Of a DNA stretch of 64,000 nucleotides, positions 44,349 to 51,554 are shown piece by piece. The translations under genes and the position numbers were made by a program. Every line of letters begins with the position of its first letter. Position 1 is the stretch's first letter. The stretch comes from JBDHWG01 sp046328525 (lineage in GTDB: Bacteria > Chloroflexota > Anaerolineae > Epilineales > JAHCIE01): assembly GCA_046328525.1 (NCBI GenBank), contig JAXLWK010000003.1, forward strand, positions 1,426,001 to 1,490,000. Reading direction: 5' to 3'. The notes beneath the pieces are model-generated. The model had not been told where the DNA came from and did not search any database. It worked only from the letters and a program-made list of their open reading frames with translations.

Positions 44349-45502
44349 GGTTCGTAGCCCAACAGAAAGTCGAGCTGGCCTATCTGAAAGCGGCGGCCGA
44401 GAGTGCGCATCATCAGGTTGCGCGCGTCGGTCGCGCCGGGCAGACTCCACTGGGCCACATTGCCGACCTGCCGCGAAACGCGGACGATGAAGTTCGCCCG
44501 CTGGAGTCGCCGCAGCTCGTAGGAGCGCAGCCCCGACTCGACATCGTCCATCGCCTGGAGGCGCTGCGGCAGCATCACCGCGTCCTCGATGGCCTGGCAC
44601 GCGCCCTGCCCCAGGTTGGGCGTCATCGGGTGCGCCGCGTCGCCCAGCAAGGTCACGCGGCGGTTCGTCCACTCTCGGATCGTCTTACGGTCCACAATGT
44701 CGTTGCGCAAAATGGCCGCCTCGTCCGTCGCCTCGATGAGTGCCTCGACAGGCGCGAGCCAACCGCGAAACAACGTCAGCAACTCGGCTTTGCGTCCGGC
44801 CGGCGCATCCTTCCCGTTCTGGCGGGTGTTCTTGGTGGCGAACCAGTAAACCCTGCCGCCCCCAACCGGGACGACGCCGAAGCGCCGCCCGCGTCCCCAC
44901 GCCTCGAACCCCGCGCCGGGCGGCACGACCGACTCATCCACCGTCGCCACCCCACGCCAGGCCGTGTAGCCCGAGTAGCGGATCTTCTCCTGGCCGAAGA
45001 GCTGACGCCGAACGACGGAGTGGATGCCGTCGGCGCCGACGAGAAAGTCGGCCCGCGCCTCGCGCCCATCGGTGAACTGCGCTGTCACGCCCGTCTCGTC
45101 CTGTCGGAAGCGCGTACACTCCGCGCCCAGGTGGACACGCTCGTCGCCGAGGGCCTTCAGCAGCACACTCTGTAGATCGGCGCGGTGGATCGCCACATTC
45201 GCCGCCCCATAGCGGGCCTCCAGGTCGGCAGCGGCGATGTGGGTCAGGATGTCGCCGCGCCAGGTGCGGATCGAGCCGCCCAACCCCGGCTGCCCGGCCG
45301 CCTGGACCACGTCGGCCAGCCCCAAACGCCGCAGCGCCTTGACCGCGTTGGCCCACAGCGTCAGTCCCGCGCCAACCTCGCGCAGCTCGGGCGCGCGCTC
45401 GTACACCTGGGCGTCAATGCCGCCGCGCCGCAGAGCGATGGCCGTTGTCAGGCCGCCGATGCCACCGCCGATGATGATTGCCGTCTTCGCGCCGCTAGGC
45501 AT
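44345..45502 (-). CDS. FAD-dependent monooxygenase (aromatic-ring hydroxylase type)
   Basis: A 385-residue class A flavoprotein monooxygenase. The ADP-binding loop is AIIIGGGIGGLTTAIALRRGG, the central motif is DFLVGADGIHSVVR (DG motif) and the FAD ribityl-binding motif is VTLLGDAAHPMTPNLGQGACQAIEDA. It would hydroxylate an aromatic compound with NAD(P)H and oxygen, like salicylate or hydroxybenzoate hydroxylases; substrate unknown. I took ATG 45502, preceded by GGAG. It is coupled to the YdcF-like gene by a 4-nt overlap. Confidence 0.88.
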   Translation of the reverse strand: MPSGAKTAIIIGGGIGGLTTAIALRRGGIDAQVYERAPELREVGAGLTLWANAVKALRRLGLADVVQAAGQPGLGGSIRTWRGDILTHIAAADLEARYGAANVAIHRADLQSVLLKALGDERVHLGAECTRFRQDETGVTAQFTDGREARADFLVGADGIHSVVRRQLFGQEKIRYSGYTAWRGVATVDESVVPPGAGFEAWGRGRRFGVVPVGGGRVYWFATKNTRQNGKDAPAGRKAELLTLFRGWLAPVEALIEATDEAAILRNDIVDRKTIREWTNRRVTLLGDAAHPMTPNLGQGACQAIEDAVMLPQRLQAMDDVESGLRSYELRRLQRANFIVRVSRQVGNVAQWSLPGATDARNLMMRTLGRRFQIGQLDFLLGYEP

Positions 45503-45555
45503 GGGACATCTCCAGACAAAACAAAAGGGCCGCGCCATCCGACGCGACCCACAGG

Positions 45556-45644
45556 CGGAGAGGGAGGGATTTGAACCCCCGGTGACCTTTCAGCCACGCT
45601 CGATTTCGAGTCGAGTCCGTTCAACCGAGCTCCGGCACCTCTCC
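45556..45644 (-). tRNA. tRNA-Ser (anticodon CGA)
   Basis: On the minus strand an 89-nt class II tRNA folds with acceptor stem GGAGAGG/CCTCTCC. The anticodon stem is CTCGA/TCGAG around loop CTCGAAA (anticodon CGA, reading UCG). There is a long variable arm, and the T arm contains GGGTTCAAATCCC. CCA is not encoded. It lies between aroC and the monooxygenase gene. Confidence 0.93.
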
Positions 45645-45733
45645 ACGCTTTTAGTGAGACGCACGACTCCGCGCGCGCCTTACGTGGGTGTCTCGTGAAT
45701 TCAGGCGCGTCGCGCCACTTGAGAATGGAATGG

Positions 45734-45805
45734 TAACGCAAAGGCGCAAAGGCGCAAAGAAGAAGCGCCTGGTCTCATCCCATTGCGTCTTTGCGTCTCT
45801 GCGTT
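45734..45805. repeat. Inverted repeat of GCAAAG(GC) units flanking the aroC end
   Basis: The left arm (45734-45759) is ACGCAAA-GGCGCAAA-GGCGCAAAG. The right arm (45781-45805) is its near reverse complement with TTGCGTC units. The right arm abuts the aroC stop. The element could end the aroC transcript as a hairpin, and this kind of 'GCAAAGGCGCAAAG' repeat is scattered in many genomes (from memory). Confidence 0.7.
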
Positions 45806-45806
45806 T

Positions 45807-47009
45807 CTATCCTCTCGCTTCCGTGCCAAAGTCACTCGCGCGGCGCGGCGCGGCGAGGGGCGGGCGCACGTCGGCGGCGGCGGCGATCTGCTCGAAGCGC
45901 GGCCGCATCTCGGCGAGCGAGTCGCCGCCGAGCTTCTCCATCAGCGCCTCGGCCAGCACCCACGCCACAACGGCCTCGCCGATGGGCGAGCCGCGCGTGA
46001 CGGCGGTAAAGTCCGAGCGTTCGTAGTTCGTCGCCGTCGCCTCGCCCGTGGCAAGGTCCACCGAGCGCATCGGGTTCAGGGTCGTGGCGATGGGCTTGAG
46101 GGCGGCGCGGATCACAATCGGCTGCCCGGTGGTGATGCCGCCCTCCGTCCCGCCGGCGCGGTTCGTCGGCCGCGTGACGTGTCCGTCCTCCAGGATGATA
46201 TCGTCGTGAACCTCCGTGCCATAGCGAGCGGCGTTGTCGAAAGCCGGCCCAATCTCGACGCCTTTGACCGCCGGCACGCTCATCATCGCCTGGGCGAGGC
46301 GGCCGTCCAGCTTGCGGTCCCAGTGGACGTGGGAGCCAAGCCCGCCTGGCACGCCGAGCGCGACCACCTCGAACACGCCGCCCACGGTGTCGCGGCGCTT
46401 GATGGTGTCGCGGATGTACTCGCGCATCGCGTCCACCTGGTCGAGATCGGGGCAGCGGATGTCGTTCGACTCAGCCAGGGCAAAGATGTCGGGGTAGGGC
46501 GCGTCGGGCAGGCGCGCGCGCAGCGGCCCGATCTGCGTCACGTAGCTGCCGACCTGGACGCCAAACTCGCCCAGGAACTGTCGCGCCACGCCACCGATGG
46601 CGACGCGCATCGCCGTCTCCCGCGCCGACGCCCGCTCCAGCACCAGGCGCATGTCAGACAGGTGGCCGTACTTGACGCCGCCGGCCAGGTCGGCGTGGCC
46701 GGGGCGCGGGACGCTGAACAGCGGCGGCGTCTTGTGCTGCCAGTTGGCCCAGTCGCGGTTCTCGATGCGCAGCGCGATCGGGCCGCCGGTCGTCAGGCCC
46801 TTGCCCGGCCCATTCCAGCCGATGCCGGCCAGCACCTCGACCTCGTCCTTCTCGATCTTCATGCGCCCACCGGCGCCGAAGCCCACCTGGCGGCGCGTCA
46901 GGTCGGCGTTGATGCGCGCCACGTCCAGGCGCAGCCCGGCCGGCATGCCTTCGATGATTCCAATGAGGCACGGGCCGTGAGACTCACCCGCGGTCAGGAA
47001 GCGCAGCAT
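45807..47009 (-). CDS. aroC: Chorismate synthase
   Basis: A 400-residue enzyme that makes chorismate from EPSP with reduced FMN, the last shikimate step. Signatures are LTAGESHGPCLIGIIEGMPAG at the start, GGRMKIEKDEVEVLAGI, HADLAGGVKYGH and the C-terminal RAALKPIATTLNPMRSVDLATGE. Length is typical. It follows the beta-lactamase-like gene by 12 nt on the same strand; no other aro gene is near. Confidence 0.95.
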   Translation of the reverse strand: MLRFLTAGESHGPCLIGIIEGMPAGLRLDVARINADLTRRQVGFGAGGRMKIEKDEVEVLAGIGWNGPGKGLTTGGPIALRIENRDWANWQHKTPPLFSVPRPGHADLAGGVKYGHLSDMRLVLERASARETAMRVAIGGVARQFLGEFGVQVGSYVTQIGPLRARLPDAPYPDIFALAESNDIRCPDLDQVDAMREYIRDTIKRRDTVGGVFEVVALGVPGGLGSHVHWDRKLDGRLAQAMMSVPAVKGVEIGPAFDNAARYGTEVHDDIILEDGHVTRPTNRAGGTEGGITTGQPIVIRAALKPIATTLNPMRSVDLATGEATATNYERSDFTAVTRGSPIGEAVVAWVLAEALMEKLGGDSLAEMRPRFEQIAAAADVRPPLAAPRRASDFGTEARG

Positions 47010-47021
47010 GACTATCTCCTC

Positions 47022-47819
47022 TCACGCGCCCACCCAGCGATCGTAGATGACTTTGGATATGCGGCCGATGCCCAGAAAGCCCGCATTGTCCACCGAGTAG
47101 CGGCGGTCGGTCAGGCCGTCGCACAGGACGGCGATGGTGATGGGCGAGCGGTCGGGGGGATAGACAATGCCGACATCGGCGCGAATGTCGTTGACCATGC
47201 CGTCCTTGTGGGCCACGACCACGCCGTCGGGCAGGTAACGCGGGATGGCGTCGGCGTACTGCTGACGCCGCAGGATGTCGAGGGCCAGCTGGCGCAACTC
47301 GTCATTCAGAATGCTGCCGCTCACCAGCATGTCCAGCAGCCGCACCATCTCAGCCGGCGTCGTCTCGCCGATCCCGCGCGGCTCCCCCGGCCGAGGCGCG
47401 GGGAAGCGAATCGGGCGCAGGGAGCGCGTCACGGTCAGCCCCAGGCTCGCCAGGTAGCCGTTCAGCTCCGGGATGCCCAGCAGACGCAGCATCAAGTTCG
47501 TGGCGCTATTATCGCTGATAACGATCATGGCCGTCAGGTAGTCCTTGACGGTGAGCCGAACGCCGGGGTCGAACTCCTTCAGCAGGCCCGACCCGCCCAC
47601 CACATCCTCCGGACGCAGCTCGACTCGCTCGGTAAGCGCCAGCTCGCCGCGCTGCACCCGATCGAGGGCCGCCAGGAGAATGGGGAACTTGATGACGCTG
47701 GCTGTGATAAAAGTGCGGTCGGCGTTGTAGGCGACCGTCGCGCCTGTCGCCCAGTCGTGGGCCGCCGCCCCAAACGTCGCTTCGACGTTGGCGACGGTCG
47801 CGGCAATCTCGTCGTGCAT
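47022..47819 (-). CDS. Class A beta-lactamase-like serine hydrolase
   Basis: A 265-residue protein of the penicillin-binding/beta-lactamase fold. The active-site motifs are SVIK (Ser41, Lys44), SDN (102-104) and a KDG triad (205-207) in place of KTG. The omega-loop glutamate region of true class A enzymes (E-x-x-L-N) is not obvious. There is no signal peptide, so it seems cytoplasmic as read, unlike secreted beta-lactamases. It may be an esterase or peptidase rather than a resistance enzyme. It has its own promoter and is upstream of aroC. Confidence 0.85.
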   Translation of the reverse strand: MHDEIAATVANVEATFGAAAHDWATGATVAYNADRTFITASVIKFPILLAALDRVQRGELALTERVELRPEDVVGGSGLLKEFDPGVRLTVKDYLTAMIVISDNSATNLMLRLLGIPELNGYLASLGLTVTRSLRPIRFPAPRPGEPRGIGETTPAEMVRLLDMLVSGSILNDELRQLALDILRRQQYADAIPRYLPDGVVVAHKDGMVNDIRADVGIVYPPDRSPITIAVLCDGLTDRRYSVDNAGFLGIGRISKVIYDRWVGA

Positions 47820-47861
47820 GGCTCCTCCCGAAAAGGCGCGTTCCGCCGCGCCAGCCGCTCA

Positions 47862-47889
47862 ATGCTACTTGGGCTTGAGAATCAGTCAA
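47862..47889 (-). promoter_or_regulatory. Promoter of the beta-lactamase-like gene and aroC
   Basis: Read on the minus strand: TTGACT, 16 bp spacer, TAGCAT, about 40 nt before ATG 47819. Confidence 0.5.
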
Positions 47890-47928
47890 GGATGGCTGAA
47901 TCTACCCGTTTTTCCTATGTCAAGCTGG

Positions 47929-47957
47929 TTGACAAAGCCATGCAAGCCTGGTATAAT
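47929..47957 (+). promoter_or_regulatory. Perfect-consensus sigma70 promoter
   Basis: TTGACA (47929-47934), 17 bp spacer, TATAAT (47952-47957), an exact match in both boxes and spacing. It drives the small helix-turn-helix gene that starts at 48005 and perhaps the LysM genes behind it. Confidence 0.85.
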
Positions 47958-48004
47958 GTAGCAGGAGCGAGCAACAAATACCATTCCGGGCAAGAGGGTT
48001 GGGT

Positions 48005-48193
48005 GTGGACGAAGTCTATCTGACGACCGAAGACATCGCCGAACAGCTGCAAATCAGCGTCTACACCGTTCGCCGCTACATTCGTTCGGGCAAGTTGCGG
48101 TCGGTTAAGCTCGAAGGCTCGTACCGCATACGACGCTCCGAATTCGAGCGTTTCTTGAGGGCCCGGGAGATCGGGGAGATCCCGGAAGATTAA
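48005..48193 (+). CDS. Small excisionase-family helix-turn-helix protein
   Basis: A 62-residue DNA-binding protein that is one MerR/excisionase-type winged helix: VYLTTEDIAEQLQISVYTVRRYIRSGKLRSVKLEGSYRIRRSEFERFL. The 'T..DIA..L..S..TV...I..G.L' pattern is that of helix_turn_helix 17 proteins, which act as excision factors or small regulators. I chose GTG 48005, six nt after AGAGGG; a TTG at 47999 is possible. No integrase or phage gene lies near, so a regulator of the following cell-wall genes is more likely than an excisionase. Its promoter is the strongest in the window. Confidence 0.85.
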   Translation: MDEVYLTTEDIAEQLQISVYTVRRYIRSGKLRSVKLEGSYRIRRSEFERFLRAREIGEIPED

Positions 48194-48243
48194 TTTCCTC
48201 CCCATTTTATCCTCTTCGTTCATCCTGTACAGTAAGGAGGGAG

Positions 48244-49416
48244 ATGATGCGACGTCTCTGGCTGAAGCTGCTTGTCTTAGCTGCACTTATCCTTGTCGTG
48301 GGTCTTGTCGGTGTGAGCGCGACGGCGACGGCTGAGTCTGCGCTCCGACCGGGGTATAGCGGCTCCATCGTCCACGTCGTGCGCTGGGGCGATACCCTGT
48401 CGAGCATCGCGGATCGGTACGGCACCTCGCCGATCCTGATCATCAACGCCAACGGGATCCGCAACCCGAATCACCTGGTCGTCGGCGTGCGCCTCGTGAT
48501 TCCGGTCAAGGGGTACGTGGCGCCCGCGTGGACCGCGCCCCGGCCGGCCCCGCTGCCGGCGCCGATCCCCGGCCCCGCGCCCGCGCCGGGAAGCTGCATC
48601 CCCTACACCATCCAGCCGGGCGATAGCGTGTCCAGCATCGCCGCCCGGTTCGGGGTTAGCGATGCGTCCCTGATCCAGGTCAACAACATCATCAATCCGA
48701 ACTACATCCACGCCGGCGTGACGATTCGCGTCTGCGACGTGGCCTACACGCCGCCCGCGCAAGTCGTCTGGCAGCCCGCGCCCCAGGTTGTCGTTCAGCC
48801 GGTCGCCGTCGTCGCGCCCCCGCCGCCCGGCCCGGGCCCCGTCTGCACCACGCGCTACATTGTGGGCGACGGCGACACCCTGGACGGCATCGCGGCGCGC
48901 CACGGCGCCGACATGCAGCGCATCCGCTGGATGAACAACCTGCCGAACGACGCCGTGTGGGTCGGCATGTCCATCAGCGTGCCTTGCGGTGGCCCGCCCC
49001 CCCCCGGTCCGTGCTGCGACAAGCCCGCGCCCCCACCGCCTCCGCCGCCCGGCCCGTGCTGCGACGGCCACCCCAACTACGTCAAGCCGCAGCCGCTCGC
49101 GCCGGCCGTCTGCAACCCGTCGGTCGCCGTCACCTACCCGCGCGAGAACCAGACGGTGCACGGCGTCATCAACATCGTCGGCACGGCCAACATCGAGAAC
49201 TTCCAGTTCTACAAGCTGGAGTACGGCGCCGGTGACGTGCCGTTCAAGTGGGTCAGCATCGGCACGACGCACCCGGATCCACTGACGGGCACACACCTCG
49301 GCACCTGGGACACGTCCACAGTGCCAGGCGGACAGTACACCCTGCGCCTGACGGCTGTGAACAACCAGGGGCAATTCCCGCAGCCGTGTGACGTGAATAT
49401 CGTGGTGGACAACTAA
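48244..49416 (+). CDS. Secreted protein with three LysM domains
   Basis: A 390-residue exported protein. Residues 1-31 are a signal peptide. LysM domains at about 43-88, 119-163 and 203-246 (each with 'V..GD.L..IA.R.G' and a closing 'VG..L.IP') bind peptidoglycan or chitin-like glycans. Pro-rich linkers separate them; the last one (250-285) carries two PGPCCD motifs. Residues about 292-389 form a beta-sandwich (VTYPRENQTVHGVINIVG, WDTSTVPGGQYTLRL) like a Big/fibronectin-type module. ATG 48244 is 3 nt and ATG 48247 is 6 nt from AGGAGG, so the second may be the real start. It follows the HTH gene by 50 nt. Confidence 0.85.
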   Translation: MMRRLWLKLLVLAALILVVGLVGVSATATAESALRPGYSGSIVHVVRWGDTLSSIADRYGTSPILIINANGIRNPNHLVVGVRLVIPVKGYVAPAWTAPRPAPLPAPIPGPAPAPGSCIPYTIQPGDSVSSIAARFGVSDASLIQVNNIINPNYIHAGVTIRVCDVAYTPPAQVVWQPAPQVVVQPVAVVAPPPPGPGPVCTTRYIVGDGDTLDGIAARHGADMQRIRWMNNLPNDAVWVGMSISVPCGGPPPPGPCCDKPAPPPPPPPGPCCDGHPNYVKPQPLAPAVCNPSVAVTYPRENQTVHGVINIVGTANIENFQFYKLEYGAGDVPFKWVSIGTTHPDPLTGTHLGTWDTSTVPGGQYTLRLTAVNNQGQFPQPCDVNIVVDN

Positions 49417-49438
49417 TCGCCCACGCAGCTCAACAGCT

Positions 49439-49487
49439 CATGGCGGCCATTGCTCCCCTGAACAGGTGCGCAGCAATGGCCGCCGTG
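49439..49487. terminator. Hairpin between the two LysM genes
   Basis: GGCGGCCATTGCT (49442-49454) and AGCAATGGCCGCC (49472-49484) form a perfect 13-bp stem with a 17-nt loop, 25 nt after the stop. There is no U-tract, so it may pause, stabilise or process the transcript rather than end it. Confidence 0.45.
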
Positions 49488-49515
49488 GCGGGCTGAATCG
49501 GGAGACAGATCAGAG

Positions 49516-50550
49516 ATGCGTGTTTTTCGCTGGCTCATCGTCCTCGTCGCCGCCCTCGTCCTGGCCCCCGCTGCCCTCGCGGACGGCCCGGTCGTGTACG
49601 TCGTCCAATCCGGCGATACCTTGTCCAGCCTGGCGCAGCGCTACCAGACCACGGCGGACGCCATCGCGCGCCTGAACAACATCAACGACCCCAGCCAGCT
49701 CCAGATCGGGCAGAAACTCACCATCTCCAGCGTCGGCGCGACGGAAACGGGCGCGGCCGACAAGACCGACGCGCCCAAGTTGGGACCGCGGCGGGATACG
49801 CCGCTCCAGCGCGTGCACGTCGTCGCGCCCGGCGAGACACTCATCGGAATCGCGGCTGCCAGCAACACGACGACCGACGCCCTGGCCGCGCTCAACAATC
49901 TCACCTCCCGCGACATTCTCTCCGTCGGGCAGCAGATCGTCCTGCCGGACGACTCGCCCGAGGCGAAACCCAGCCTGCCGCTGGGCCGCCTCGTGAGCTA
50001 CACCGTCCAGCCGGACGACACGCTGATCAGCGTGGGTTTTCGCTATGGCATTGACCCGCGCCTGATCGCCGCCGTCAACTCAGACAAGGGCGCTTTCTGG
50101 CCGTGGCCGGGCAGCGACCTGTCCATCCCGGCTGAGTGGCGCATCCCCGACGCGCCCGCGCCGGCCCTGAGCAAGCGCATCCTCGTGAGCATCAAAGAGC
50201 AGCACGTCTGGGCCTGGCAAGGCGAGCACCTCGTGTTCAGCTTCGTCGCCAGCACCGGCATTGCGACCCATCCCACGCGGCCCGGCAAGTACGCCATCAA
50301 GACCAAGCTGCCCATGGCGCGCTCGACGGGCCTCAACCTCGACATGCCGTCGTGGCTAGGCATTTACGACGCGGGGACGACCGAGAACGGCTTCCACGGC
50401 CTGCCGGTCAATCTCGCCAACGGGAACAAGTTGTGGGGGGGCTTCATCGGGTCGCCCATCTCCTATGGCTGCGTCGTCATGCGCGACACCGACGCGGCGG
50501 CGCTGTACGACTGGGCGGACATCGGCACGCCGGTGGAGATCAAGAACTAG
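49516..50550 (+). CDS. L,D-transpeptidase (YkuD) with three LysM domains
   Basis: A 344-residue exported cell-wall enzyme. Signal peptide 1-22. LysM domains at about 27-71, 100-144 and 161-204; YkuD domain at 220-343. L,D-transpeptidases make 3-3 cross-links or attach proteins to peptidoglycan. The catalytic motif, usually S/T-H-G-C, reads S316-Y-G-C319 here. The upstream histidine of the family is His294. The end GTPVEIKN is normal. The cysteine nucleophile is kept. It follows the LysM protein gene by 99 nt, so both likely act on the same wall. Confidence 0.88.
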   Translation: MRVFRWLIVLVAALVLAPAALADGPVVYVVQSGDTLSSLAQRYQTTADAIARLNNINDPSQLQIGQKLTISSVGATETGAADKTDAPKLGPRRDTPLQRVHVVAPGETLIGIAAASNTTTDALAALNNLTSRDILSVGQQIVLPDDSPEAKPSLPLGRLVSYTVQPDDTLISVGFRYGIDPRLIAAVNSDKGAFWPWPGSDLSIPAEWRIPDAPAPALSKRILVSIKEQHVWAWQGEHLVFSFVASTGIATHPTRPGKYAIKTKLPMARSTGLNLDMPSWLGIYDAGTTENGFHGLPVNLANGNKLWGGFIGSPISYGCVVMRDTDAAALYDWADIGTPVEIKN

Positions 50551-50624
50551 CCCGCCGCGCCCGTGGAACCTTCGCGCCGCCCCGGACGTCGTGTCTGTGG
50601 GCGGTTTTATTGTGGAGGGTTAGC

Positions 50625-51464
50625 ATGCTCAAGCGATGGATACTAGCGATCTTCGGACTGGGACTGGTTGTTTTGGTCGCCGCCTGCGGCGCGGCGCCGT
50701 CGGGTAGCCCGGCCGCTGCCGCCACGCCGCCACGCGCCGCCGTGCCGACGCAGCCCGCGCCCACCCCTGCCCCGCAGGCGGTGACGCCGCCGCGCCCGGA
50801 AGCCGCCAAACTGCCGGCTGCCGGCTCAGCCGCGGCGGTGGCGAACGCGCAGGCGGACCTGGCGCGGCGGCTGGGCGTGGCGACGGCGTCAACGACGGTG
50901 GTTCAGTCGGAACCGATGACCTGGCCCGACGCCTCCCTGGGCTGCCCCCAGCCGGGCGTGATGTACATGCAGGTGGAAACACCAGGCTACCGCGTGGTGT
51001 TGTCGGCGGGCGGCCAGGAATACGACTATCGCGCGACGGCGGACGGCCAGGTGAGATTGTGCGCGAAGCCGGGCGCCACCCCGGCCGCCGCGCCGTCTCC
51101 CACTGTCGCCGCGCGAGGGGAGATAACGATGCCAACAGCCAGCGCGAGCCAGGGGAATGCGGCCGCGGGCGGTGCGTGGGCGAAGGAAATTGCGGCGGCG
51201 CAAGCCGACCTGATGAAGCGCCAGCCGACGCTCAAGGCAAGCGACATCCAGGTGAAGAGCGCAGGCGCGGTCACGTGGAACGACGGCAGCCTGGGCTGCC
51301 CGCAGCCGGGCATGATGTACACCATGGCGCTGGTGCCGGGCTATCGCGTGGTGCTGGAAGCCAACGGCAAGACGTACAGCTACCACGGCGCCGGCGGGCA
51401 GCCGCCCAGGCTCTGCGAGAACCCGCGCCTCCCCAGCGGCGCCGCCACCGACGCCGTGGAATAA
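50625..51464 (+). CDS. Lipoprotein with a duplicated domain
   Basis: A 279-residue lipoprotein. The signal peptide ends in the lipobox LVAAC (Cys about residue 21). After a Pro-rich stalk come two copies of one domain of about 90 residues. Copy 1 reads TWPDASLGCPQPGVMYMQ and GYRVVLSAGGQEYDYRA; copy 2 reads TWNDGSLGCPQPGMMYTM and GYRVVLEANGKTYSYHG. Each copy has a conserved cysteine in LGCPQPG and a second one near the end (RLCAKPG, RLCENP), which may form a disulphide. Family unknown to me. ATG 50625 follows GGAGGG. Confidence 0.75.
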   Translation: MLKRWILAIFGLGLVVLVAACGAAPSGSPAAAATPPRAAVPTQPAPTPAPQAVTPPRPEAAKLPAAGSAAAVANAQADLARRLGVATASTTVVQSEPMTWPDASLGCPQPGVMYMQVETPGYRVVLSAGGQEYDYRATADGQVRLCAKPGATPAAAPSPTVAARGEITMPTASASQGNAAAGGAWAKEIAAAQADLMKRQPTLKASDIQVKSAGAVTWNDGSLGCPQPGMMYTMALVPGYRVVLEANGKTYSYHGAGGQPPRLCENPRLPSGAATDAVE

Positions 51465-51477
51465 AGGCCCAAATGAC

Positions 51478-51544
51478 GTAGGGGCGGGTTTGAAACCCAC
51501 CCCCGTTTCTATGCCATGTAGGCGGGTTTGAAACCCGCCCCTAC
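51478..51544. repeat. GGGGCGGGTTT palindromic repeats, two copies
   Basis: Copy one at 51478-51505 (GTAGGGGCGGGTTTGAAACC, then CACCCCCG) and copy two at 51518-51544 (GTAGGCGGGTTTGAAACCCG, then CCCCTAC). Both are inverted repeats around TTTGAAA, lying between the convergent lipoprotein and protease genes. Same family as 24000-24016 and 62771-62797. Confidence 0.85.
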
Positions 51545-51554
51545 GATTGTATGG

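Noticed and set aside
47022..47819. Antibiotic-resistance beta-lactamase
   Set aside because: No export signal, altered third motif and no clear omega-loop glutamate. A resistance role is not supported.
45783..48023. 746-residue plus-strand open frame opposite aroC and the beta-lactamase-like gene
   Set aside because: Same shadow character; it spans the reverse of two well-known genes and a promoter region.
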